Positions 25,470 through 33,068 of a stretch of 33,068 bases of DNA are shown here, piece after piece. This DNA is from Candidatus Amesbacteria bacterium (GTDB taxonomy: Bacteria > Patescibacteriota > Microgenomatia > CAZETR01 > Amesbacteraceae). Each line of letters starts with the position of its first letter. The first letter of the stretch is position 1. Below the pieces are notes generated by a model that did no database searches, had not been told where the DNA came from, and saw only the letters and a list, made by a program, of their open reading frames with translations. Position numbers and translations under genes: made by a program. The stretch lies in assembly GCA_016219445.1 (NCBI GenBank), contig JACRNA010000023.1:1-33068 (forward strand), written 5' to 3'.

Positions 25470-27644
25470 ATGGCAAAATATGATCATAAGACTATAGAAG
25501 AAAAATGGAACAAGGTATGGAATGAACAAAAAATAAACACTGTAGATACCAAAAATGCTTCTAAACCATTTTTTAACCTGATGATGTTTCCATATCCGTC
25601 AGCCGAGGGTATGCATGTGGGTAATATGTATGCCTTTACCGCCTCCGATGTCTATGGCCGGTTCAAGCGCATGCAAGGATTTGATGTATTTGAGCCTATT
25701 GGTTTGGATGGATTTGGCATTCATAGCGAGAATTATGCTCTCAAAATTGGACGCCATCCCAAAGAACACGCTCGTATTACCGAGGAGAATTTTTATAGAC
25801 AATTACATATGGTGGGCAATATGTATGATTGGAGCAAGACAGTTGAGACTTATAATCCCAATTATTACAAATGGACTCAGTGGATTTTTATCCAATTATT
25901 TAAGAAAGGTTTGGCATACCGGGCCAAATCTGAGGTCAATTGGTGCTCCAAATGTAAGACGGTGCTTTCTGACGAGCAAGTTCTGGGTGACAAATGTGAA
26001 CGATGTAATACTGTAGTCATAAAAAAATCTTTGGAGCAATGGTTTTTCAAAATTACCGACTATGCCGAAAGGCTACTCAAGAATTTGGATTGGATTGACT
26101 GGACCTCCAAGATCAAGACTATTCAAAAAAATTGGATAGGGAAAAAAACCGGTTACAAAATAAAATTTGATGACCTGGAAGTATTTACGACTAGGCCTGA
26201 TACATTGCACGGAGCAACCTTTTTGGCAATTGCGGGTCACGAAGATAAATTTACGGGCAAAAAAGTAACCAATCCGGCGACTAGAGTAAAGATTCCTGTT
26301 TGGGAAGCCGAATATATTGTAGCAGACTATGGGACTGGAGTAGTGATGGGTGTTCCTGCTCATGACGAAAGGGACATGGTCTTTGCTAAAAAACATGGAC
26401 TAGAAATTGTAGATATGCAACCAGATGAGGCGATGAAGAAATACGCCGTTGAATATGTGACATACCATTTGCGCGATTGGCTGATAAGTAGACAGAGATA
26501 TTGGGGACCACCAATTCCGATGATCAATTGCCCAAAATGTGGTTGGCAACCTGTGCCTGAAGATCAATTGCCGGTTCTTTTGCCTGATATAGAAGATTAT
26601 CAGCCCAAAGGCGAGGGCAAAGGTCCTTTAGCCGGCCACCCAGAATTTTATAAGACCACTTGTCCTGTCTGTGGGGGATCAGCTGAGCGCGAAACCGACG
26701 TTTCAGATACTTTTTTGGATAGCGCGTGGTATTTTTTGCGCTATCCGAGTGCCGGAATTGACGGTAAACCTTGGGACAAGGACTTAACCAATAAATGGTT
26801 ACCAGTTGCCATGTACACTGGGGGAGCAGAACACGCCACTTTGCACTTGATGTACACACGGTTTATTACCATGGCCTTGAAAGATATGAGTTATTTGGAT
26901 TTTGAAGAGCCTTTTCAAAAGTTTTTTGCTCACGGGATGATTATTAAAGACGGGGCCAAAATGAGCAAGTCCAAGGGAAATGTCGTCAACCCCGATGATT
27001 ATATAACCAAATTTGGGGCGGATACTTTTAGGCTCTATCTCATGTTTTTGGGTCCGGTCAGTGCCGGAGGCGATTTCCGGGATTCGGGGATTGAAGGCAT
27101 GAATAGATGGGTTAACCGGATAGTAAAACACATTGACTTACAGCTGGGGAAAACTTCAAATAACGATCAGCTGGTATCTCGCGGGCTACACAAATTTATA
27201 AAGAGGGCGACAGAGGGATTAGAAAGCAGAAAAAACAATTTGCTGATCGCTGGAGCTATGGAGTTTTTGAATTTAGTCGAAAGCCAGAAAGCCATACTTG
27301 ATTCCTCACAATGGACAATTTTTATTAAGCTAGTTGCTCCACTTGCTCCTTACTTGGCTCAGGAACTTTGGAATAGACTGGGTAATACTGGCCTGGTTCA
27401 TTCTCAACTGTGGCCTGAGTATGATCCCAAGATGATAATTGATGAAAAAGTGACAGTCGTAGTTCAGATCAATGGCAAAGTAAGAGAGAAATTTGAGATT
27501 GAGTCGGATAATGCTGGTGATGAAGCATTTATCCAGCACTTGGCTCTAGAGAGCGCTAAAGTCCAGAATTATCTAAAAGGGGCTTCATATAGGACTATAT
27601 TCGTGCCATGCAAGCTGATAAATTTTATAGTCAATACAAAATAG
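25470..27644 (+). CDS. leuS: Leucyl-tRNA synthetase
   Basis: MMFPYPSAEGMHVGN, TTRPDT, GTGVVMGVPAHDERD, KMSKSKGNVVNPDD. Confidence 0.93.
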   Translation: MAKYDHKTIEEKWNKVWNEQKINTVDTKNASKPFFNLMMFPYPSAEGMHVGNMYAFTASDVYGRFKRMQGFDVFEPIGLDGFGIHSENYALKIGRHPKEHARITEENFYRQLHMVGNMYDWSKTVETYNPNYYKWTQWIFIQLFKKGLAYRAKSEVNWCSKCKTVLSDEQVLGDKCERCNTVVIKKSLEQWFFKITDYAERLLKNLDWIDWTSKIKTIQKNWIGKKTGYKIKFDDLEVFTTRPDTLHGATFLAIAGHEDKFTGKKVTNPATRVKIPVWEAEYIVADYGTGVVMGVPAHDERDMVFAKKHGLEIVDMQPDEAMKKYAVEYVTYHLRDWLISRQRYWGPPIPMINCPKCGWQPVPEDQLPVLLPDIEDYQPKGEGKGPLAGHPEFYKTTCPVCGGSAERETDVSDTFLDSAWYFLRYPSAGIDGKPWDKDLTNKWLPVAMYTGGAEHATLHLMYTRFITMALKDMSYLDFEEPFQKFFAHGMIIKDGAKMSKSKGNVVNPDDYITKFGADTFRLYLMFLGPVSAGGDFRDSGIEGMNRWVNRIVKHIDLQLGKTSNNDQLVSRGLHKFIKRATEGLESRKNNLLIAGAMEFLNLVESQKAILDSSQWTIFIKLVAPLAPYLAQELWNRLGNTGLVHSQLWPEYDPKMIIDEKVTVVVQINGKVREKFEIESDNAGDEAFIQHLALESAKVQNYLKGASYRTIFVPCKLINFIVNTK

Positions 27645-28156
27645 AGCTGATTTTAGCTGGATCAGGCTTATTTTTTATTTTTCTGGGTCTAAAATCACAT
27701 GTCTTTCCTCCCACTGTTCAGATATTAAATAAAAATATTGAGCAAAAAGAGATAATGGTCGACATCCAAGGAGCGGTAAACAAGCCAGGACTGTATAAAC
27801 TAGTCACGGGAAGCAGGATACAGGATTTGTTGGACAAAGCTGGCGGTCTACTGATCGATTCTGATACTAAGTGGATAGAGGTAAATCTAAATAGGGCAAA
27901 GAAGGTCAGTGATGGAGAAAAAATTTTTATACCAAGAATCAATGATCAATCAGCAATAATCAATAGTAAATCAAAGTTAATTAATATTAACGCAGGGACT
28001 AAAGCTGAACTTGAGGCTATTGCGGGAATTGGTGCGGTCACTGCGGAGAAAATAATCAATGGCCGGCCATACCAAGAATTGGCCGAATTGGTTTCCAAGA
28101 AGATCATAAGTGCCAAGCTCTATACCCAGATTAAAGATCTGCTGTCGGTATGGTAA
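27608..28156 (+). CDS. comEA: ComEA-like competence protein (SLBB + HhH)
   Basis: VDIQGAVNKPGLYKLVTGSRIQDLLDKAGG and ININAGTKAELEAIAGIGAVTAEKIINGRPY. Confidence 0.85.
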   Translation: MQADKFYSQYKIELILAGSGLFFIFLGLKSHVFPPTVQILNKNIEQKEIMVDIQGAVNKPGLYKLVTGSRIQDLLDKAGGLLIDSDTKWIEVNLNRAKKVSDGEKIFIPRINDQSAIINSKSKLININAGTKAELEAIAGIGAVTAEKIINGRPYQELAELVSKKIISAKLYTQIKDLLSVW

Positions 28157-29280
28157 GATGGATCGTTATTGGAATACTGATTGCATTATGTCTAGTCAGA
28201 TATATATATGTAGTGCGAACTCAAATCCAGGTCAATATAGGAGATCAAGTCGCAGTCACAGGAGTCATATGGAATGGTAAGATAAGGCTAGAAAACAGAT
28301 CATTTATTATACTAGATAAATTAGTAGATTTAAGTGACGGAGATGAAGTGACTCTGGTTGGCAGAGTATCGAGTCAGGTGATAGATAAAATTGGACAGAA
28401 CATATTCCTTGAAGAAGCCCAAATTGAAAATAATTACACACCAATATTTTATAAACTACGGGTCTATTTAGAAAAACGAATTACCAAATATCTACCTGGA
28501 GATTTAGGTGGTCTAGCCTCAGGTATATTATTAGGAGGCAACAGATTGCTTGACTATAATACCAAACGCGATTTTACTAGAGATGGCCTGTCGCATATCA
28601 TTGCTGCATCTGGATATAACGTCGTGATGGTTAGTGGATGGCTTGCTTATTTCGGTCGTAAAATAAAGCATCAAAAACTAATGATACTGTCTGGTCTACT
28701 AGGAACTATATTGTATATGTTACTTGCTGGGTTAACGGCATCAATAATACGTGCGGGAATCATGAGTATTCTCTCTTTTACCGCATTGATATATGGCCGA
28801 AAGAGCGATGCAATCTGGTCATTACTTATAACTGCGGTAATCATGATATTGTGGAATCCATGGTATATTGCGGATATTGGATTTCAATTATCGGTAGCTG
28901 CGACACTGGGAGTGTTGGTATCATCTGGCTCTGAAATAAATATATTATTAATGGTTCAGCTATTCACTATTCCACTGATTCTTCACCATTTTGGACAGCT
29001 ATCTCTAGTTGCTCCCATCGCAAATTTGTTGGTAGTCTGGACAGTACCTTTTATTATGCAGCTTACTGCTTTGGGTCTAATCTTTGTCCCGGTACTTTAT
29101 TTAGCCTGGCCATTTTTGACATACATGTTGTTTGTCGCAAGCCAGCTATCTAGATGGCCATACGCGAGCCTGACGGTTGGTCAAATGAGTTGGTCGTGGG
29201 TCGCCATCTGGTATTTGGTATTGGCAATAGTCTATAATCGCTATTATGCTAAGAGACAAATTGCGCCAAACGATCGCTGA
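28150..29280 (+). CDS. comEC: ComEC/Rec2 family protein (no C-terminal metallo-beta-lactamase domain seen)
   Basis: GLSHIIAASGYNVVMVSGWL...TASIIRAGIMSILSFTALIYGRKSDAIWSL..NPWYIADIGFQLSVAATLGVL. Confidence 0.85.
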   Translation: MVRWIVIGILIALCLVRYIYVVRTQIQVNIGDQVAVTGVIWNGKIRLENRSFIILDKLVDLSDGDEVTLVGRVSSQVIDKIGQNIFLEEAQIENNYTPIFYKLRVYLEKRITKYLPGDLGGLASGILLGGNRLLDYNTKRDFTRDGLSHIIAASGYNVVMVSGWLAYFGRKIKHQKLMILSGLLGTILYMLLAGLTASIIRAGIMSILSFTALIYGRKSDAIWSLLITAVIMILWNPWYIADIGFQLSVAATLGVLVSSGSEINILLMVQLFTIPLILHHFGQLSLVAPIANLLVVWTVPFIMQLTALGLIFVPVLYLAWPFLTYMLFVASQLSRWPYASLTVGQMSWSWVAIWYLVLAIVYNRYYAKRQIAPNDR

Positions 29281-30838
29281 CGCTGCCGGAGTGGACATCA
29301 CAGAGGTTCAGCTCGAACATCCAAATCTGGAATCGTACGGCGATTATTCGACCAATATCGCCATTAAAAATAAGCTAGATGCCAAGGAAATTGCAAGTAA
29401 GATCCCCGGGGCATCTGTAGCAGGGTCGGGATTTATCAATATTACTCTCAGTCAAGATGTCTTACTTAGCCTAATAAGTAACGTTTGCGATATGCCGGAT
29501 ATAGGCCAAGGTAAGACAGTAATAGTTGAATATTCCAGCCCAAATATTGCCAAGCATTTTGGTATTGGTCATTTAAGGTCTACGATTATTGGTCAAGCGT
29601 TGTACAATCTATACAAGACACTAGGTTACAAGACAGTTGGAGACAACCACCTGGGTGATTGGGGGACACAATTTGGTAAATTACTCTACATGATAGATAA
29701 ATACGATTTGGTAGATTATGATATAGAAAAACTGGAAGAAATATATATAGAATTTCATAAATTAGCGGAGAATAATAAAACACTCGAAGATGAGGCTAGA
29801 AAGTGGTTTAAGAAACTGGAAGATGGTGATAAGTGGGCGCGGGAAATATGGCATAAATGTATTCAGATATCTCTGCGGGAATTTGATAGAATTTATGATT
29901 TACTTGAAGTAAAAATTGATCACGCTTATGGGGAAAGTTTTTATGAAGGTAAAATGCAAGAAATAATTAAACTGGCCAAGGAAAAAGTGGCTATACATAG
30001 TGAGGGGGCATGGATTATAGAAACAGGTCATGAATCTCCATTAATACTTCTTAAAAGCGACGGAGGAACTACTTACGCCACCCGCGATTTAGCAACTATA
30101 TTATATAGAACGACTGAATTTGATCCAGTCAAAATTATCTACGAAGTTGGGGTAGAGCAGACATTGTATTTTGCCCAATTATTTTCTGCCAGCCGGAAAT
30201 TGGGATTGGTTTCTGGCCAGGTGGAACTTGTGCATACCAAGCATGGTCTATATTTAGCCCCAGAAGGACGTAAATTTAGCACTCGGGAGGGTAATACTGT
30301 CAAACTAGACGAAGTGTTGGAAGAGGCTATAAATAGGGCAAAAACGCTTGGGTGTACCGATATTAGGACAGCGACAGCAGTAGGAATTGGTGCTATTAAA
30401 TATTTTGACCTTTCGCATGGCATTCAGAGCAATATTATATTTGATTGGGACAGGATACTTGCTTTGCAAGGGAACTCGAGCCCGTATTTGCAATACACCC
30501 ACGCTCGCATTATGAGCGTGCTCGCGAAAAATAACTCACCCCTTTCGTTCCCCTCTCTTAAATTAAGAGAGGGGGTAGGGGGTGAGTTAAATCCGGAAGA
30601 ATTATCTATATTGCGTTGGATTTACAGGTTTCCGGAAGTAATTGAGGAGGCGGCTAGCAGATACAGCCCCAATCTGCTATGCAATTTCATATACGAATTA
30701 GCCCAAAGATACAATACTTTTTATAACAAGCACCCTATTTTAGGAAATGAGTTTAGATTAGCATTGACAAAGTCAGTGGGAGATGTACTCAAAAAAGGCT
30801 TGAATCTTTTGGGTATAGAAGCCCCGGAAAAAATGTAA
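29246..30838 (+). CDS. argS: Arginyl-tRNA synthetase
   Basis: EYSSPNIAKHFGIGHLRSTIIGQAL, GDNHLGDWGTQFG, KFSTREGNTVKLDEVLEEA. Confidence 0.93.
   Translation: MLRDKLRQTIADAAGVDITEVQLEHPNLESYGDYSTNIAIKNKLDAKEIASKIPGASVAGSGFINITLSQDVLLSLISNVCDMPDIGQGKTVIVEYSSPNIAKHFGIGHLRSTIIGQALYNLYKTLGYKTVGDNHLGDWGTQFGKLLYMIDKYDLVDYDIEKLEEIYIEFHKLAENNKTLEDEARKWFKKLEDGDKWAREIWHKCIQISLREFDRIYDLLEVKIDHAYGESFYEGKMQEIIKLAKEKVAIHSEGAWIIETGHESPLILLKSDGGTTYATRDLATILYRTTEFDPVKIIYEVGVEQTLYFAQLFSASRKLGLVSGQVELVHTKHGLYLAPEGRKFSTREGNTVKLDEVLEEAINRAKTLGCTDIRTATAVGIGAIKYFDLSHGIQSNIIFDWDRILALQGNSSPYLQYTHARIMSVLAKNNSPLSFPSLKLREGVGGELNPEELSILRWIYRFPEVIEEAASRYSPNLLCNFIYELAQRYNTFYNKHPILGNEFRLALTKSVGDVLKKGLNLLGIEAPEKM
30532..30589. 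repeat. Palindromic element inside argS
   Basis: TAACTCACCCC..CCCCTCTCTTAA-A-TTAAGAGAGGGG..GGGGTGAGTTA. Confidence 0.85.
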
Positions 30839-30839
30839 T

Positions 30840-31913
30840 ATGAGGATAGGAATAGATGCTTCTAGAGCGTTTGGTGATCAAAAAACCGGTACCGAAAGCT
30901 ATAGTTTTGAGCTAATTACTCATTTACTCGAGCTTCCTGAGGCAAAAAAACATACTTGGATTTTGTATACACATAACTCACCCCGCCTTCGGCACCCCTC
31001 TTTTAAATTAAGAGAGGAGACGGGGGTGAGTTATAAAGAGATTAAACTCTCTTTTCTTTGGACTCAAGTTGGTTTAGCATATCAAACCTGGATCGACAGG
31101 CTTGATGTTCTTTGGATTCCTGCACACACTCTCCCAATATTGCGAAAGCCCAGTATCAAAACCGTGGTCACAATACACGGACTTGAGTACGAATGGCTGC
31201 CGGCGTACGAAAATTGGCTTCAAAGATGGTACCTTCCACTCAGTACTCAGTACGCAGTGGGCAGCGCCAATCGAATCATTGCAGTGAGTAAATTTACTAG
31301 AGATCAGTTAATTGAGAGATTGGGCGCCGATTCAAAGAAAATAAACGTGATTTATGAAGGAATCAATTTTACTGAGCCAAAAAGATCTACTAAGACAGGA
31401 GAAAGATATATTCTCTTCATCGGCACTGTCCAACCTCGTAAAAACCTAGTGAGACTAATTGAGGCTTTTTGTAAATTGAAAATTGAAAATTGTAAATTGG
31501 TAATATGTGGCAAACTGGGCTGGAATTACCAAGAGGTTTTGGAGGCTGCTAAAAACAAAAATGTCGAGATTACTGGCTTTGTCTCAAATGAGAAACGCAA
31601 TCAATTGTTAAAAGGGGCGTTGGCATATGTTCAACCCAGCATTACCGAGGGTTTTGGTTTACCGGTTTTAGAAGCCATGCATGCTGGTGTTCCCGTCGTC
31701 TCGTCCATGGGCGGAGCTTTGGCAGAAATAGTCGGGGATGCCGGGCTGCTATTTGACCCGTTTAATGTCGAAGACATTGCAAAAAAAATATTAATTATTA
31801 TTCGCAATCATTCGTTGCGATTAGTCTTAATCAAGAAAGGTCACCAAAGAATACAGGAATTTAGTTGGGAAAAAGCAGCAAGAGAGACCTATAAGATTTT
31901 GACAAATCTTTAA
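30840..31913 (+). CDS. Glycosyltransferase family 4
   Basis: MRIGIDASRAFGDQKTGTESYSFEL, ILFIGTVQPRKNLVRLIEAF, PSITEGFGLPVLEAMHAGVPVVSS. Confidence 0.88.
   Translation: MRIGIDASRAFGDQKTGTESYSFELITHLLELPEAKKHTWILYTHNSPRLRHPSFKLREETGVSYKEIKLSFLWTQVGLAYQTWIDRLDVLWIPAHTLPILRKPSIKTVVTIHGLEYEWLPAYENWLQRWYLPLSTQYAVGSANRIIAVSKFTRDQLIERLGADSKKINVIYEGINFTEPKRSTKTGERYILFIGTVQPRKNLVRLIEAFCKLKIENCKLVICGKLGWNYQEVLEAAKNKNVEITGFVSNEKRNQLLKGALAYVQPSITEGFGLPVLEAMHAGVPVVSSMGGALAEIVGDAGLLFDPFNVEDIAKKILIIIRNHSLRLVLIKKGHQRIQEFSWEKAARETYKILTNL
30973..31034. repeat. Palindromic element inside the GT4 gene
   Basis: ATAACTCACCCC..CCTCTTTTAAATTAAGAGAGG..GGGGTGAGTTAT. Confidence 0.85.
31470..31500 (+). repeat. AT-rich short-period repeat within GT4 coding sequence
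   Basis: tgtaaattgaaaattgaaaattgtaaattgg; encodes CKLKIENCKL. Confidence 0.7.
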
Positions 31914-31943
31914 TTTTTAATTTGCAATTTTCAATTTTCAATT
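31913..31943 (-). repeat. Inverted counterpart of the 31470 repeat, at the GT4 3' end
   Basis: aatttttaatttgcaattttcaattttcaattg. Confidence 0.65.
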
Positions 31944-31990
31944 GTGGAACGTGAGGTAAGAAATAATGGGGACAAAGTGTGAACAAAGTA

Positions 31991-32024
31991 TAGAGATTAG
32001 AAATTAGAGATTAGAGACTAGAGG
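31991..32024. repeat. Short tandem repeat (agagattaga-type unit)
   Basis: agagattagaaattagagattagagactagagg. Confidence 0.6.
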
Positions 32025-32039
32025 ACCTGTAGCAAATGG

Positions 32040-32084
32040 GGTATCACCCTCTTAAATTAAGAGGGGGATTAAGGGGGTGATACC
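32040..32084. repeat. Intergenic palindromic element related to those in argS and GT4
   Basis: GGTATCACCC..CCCTCTTAA-A-TTAAGAGGG..GGGTGATACC. Confidence 0.8.
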
Positions 32085-32106
32085 GGTTGAGTGTATAATA
32101 TAAACA

Positions 32107-32694
32107 ATGATCCATAATAGAGCAAATATTCTGGGGGTGGGTGTGAGTAGCACTGAGCTTGCCGAAGTGCTAGCCAAAATTGCCAAAGAAAAGCTATTTA
32201 TAGTTACAGTGAACCCGGAATTTGTAATGCTGGCCCAAGATGACCTCGAATTTAAAAATATTTTAAATAAGGCCGATTTGGCAGTCCCAGATGGAGTGGG
32301 TTTGAAGTTTGCAAGGCCTGGCCTTGCAATTATCCCTGGTCGAAAACTAGTTGAAGAAATAATTAACTTAAAGAAATACAAAATTTTTTACTTGGGTGGG
32401 CAAAATAGAGTGGCGCAAGAGATGGCCAAAAAATTTGGTGGGGCTTTTGATGAAGGACATCAAGATATTAGATCTCAGATCCTAGATCTTAGAGAGAACA
32501 AAAGAATTATAAATAAGGTCAATAAATATAAACCCGATATTTTATTGGTTGCTTACGGTGCGCCGTTCCAAGAAAAATGGCTGTATGCTAATCGCCAATT
32601 GCTAAATGCCAGAGTCTGTATTGGCGTTGGTGGGGCTTTTGATTATTTGACAGGTAGATCAGCAATTCCACCGGAATGGGTGAATATCTCCTGA
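32107..32694 (+). CDS. WecG/TagA/CpsF family glycosyltransferase, C-terminally truncated
   Basis: NILGVGVSSTELAEVLAKI, VTVNPEFVMLAQDD, ADLAVPDGVGLKFA, VAYGAPFQEKWL, GVGGAFDYLTGR; stops soon after. Confidence 0.8.
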   Translation: MIHNRANILGVGVSSTELAEVLAKIAKEKLFIVTVNPEFVMLAQDDLEFKNILNKADLAVPDGVGLKFARPGLAIIPGRKLVEEIINLKKYKIFYLGGQNRVAQEMAKKFGGAFDEGHQDIRSQILDLRENKRIINKVNKYKPDILLVAYGAPFQEKWLYANRQLLNARVCIGVGGAFDYLTGRSAIPPEWVNIS

Positions 32695-32883
32695 AACTGT
32701 CCATCTTTGTTTTTTCCCCACTGGCTCCAATGCCCTAACAACGATTTCTGCTTGATGCTCACTAATAACACCCTGTTCTTTCAATTTTCTTGCTTCCTCA
32801 ATTGCTTCATCAATCTGTTGGGGCGCCCCCCCCTGGTTCATCCATTTTTTGTATGTATTTTTTAGTGAATCGCTAATTGACAT
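32659..32883 (-). CDS. Small hypothetical protein
   Basis: MSISDSLKNTYKKWMNQGGAPQQIDEAIEEARKLKEQGVISEHQAEIVVRAL; AGGAGG upstream; start overlaps the tyrS stop. Confidence 0.5.
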   Translation of the reverse strand: MSISDSLKNTYKKWMNQGGAPQQIDEAIEEARKLKEQGVISEHQAEIVVRALEPVGKKQRWTVSGDIHPFRWNC

Positions 32884-33068
32884 TTATTTTTGTAAACCTC
32901 CTACCAATATTTATAACACAGGAATTTGAAATTTGAAATTCGAAATTTGAAATTTTGGTTTCATTTACTTTTACGCCACCTTGCTCAATGAGTCTTTTGG
33001 CCTCGGATTTGGATTTGGCCAGGCCAGTCTCAACCAAAATATCTATTATATTTCTACTTTCTACTTTC
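32873..33068 (-). CDS. tyrS: Tyrosyl-tRNA synthetase C-terminal S4 domain (partial)
   Basis: Reverse complement reads ILVETGLAKSKSEAKRLIEQGGVKVNETKISNFEFQISNSCVINIGRRFTKINVN*. Confidence 0.75.
   Translation of the reverse strand, partial: KVESRNIIDILVETGLAKSKSEAKRLIEQGGVKVNETKISNFEFQISNSCVINIGRRFTKINVN

Noticed and set aside
26524-27131. Antisense ORFs inside leuS
   Set aside because: Shadow ORFs of a long conserved gene; no recognisable domain.
25470-27644. LeuRS size (724 aa) and reduced editing-domain region as a novelty
   Set aside because: Editing signature motifs remain, and shorter aaRS variants are expected in reduced genomes; not pursued without alignment.
30510-30530. CACGCTC/GAGCGTG inverted repeat in argS as a regulatory hairpin
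   Set aside because: Lies in conserved coding (THARIMSVL), and only 7-bp arms; chance is likely, though proximity to the palindrome is noted.
32819-32835. C8 homopolymer in the small minus-strand gene as a phase-variation tract
   Set aside because: Short run in a poorly characterised gene; no supporting context.

Overview
AT-rich bacterial window. Gene content, compact layout and protein types suggest a Patescibacteria/CPR-like genome (inference only). The left half (about 0.1-16 kb) is accessory DNA: a partial IS481-like transposase, an AbiEii-type nucleotidyltransferase toxin module, two tandem HEPN/MNT pairs, two NlpC/P60-like proteins, a PqqD-like RRE plus asparagine-synthase-like (lasso-cyclase-like) pair, an alpha/beta hydrolase, a frameshifted Mur-ligase fragment, and a GT9-GT2-HD-unknown-PLP decarboxylase-kinase-like block. 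Six same-strand copies of a ~47-bp intergenic repeat (CCTATAGTcCTACTCACCCAATRTGTATTGYCCCACTTGACCTATAG) partition this region into cassette-like units. This is the best candidate for an undescribed system: a gene-cassette array built on an IR-ended, possibly promoter-bearing repeat. The right half holds secreted/surface proteins, a BrnT/CopG-like TA pair, a zinc-ribbon gene with a Shine-Dalgarno-sequestering leader, two tRNA-Ala genes flanking an HTH/LAGLIDADG-like ORF, a DUF4143-type ATPase, a RAYT-like protein that has lost its HUH histidines, leuS, comEA, comEC, argS, a GT4, a truncated wecG/tagA-like gene, and the tyrS 3' end. Palindromic elements sit in the same reading frame inside argS and the adjacent GT4 gene, resembling Rickettsia palindromic elements. 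All family calls come from reading motifs by eye; no searches were run.
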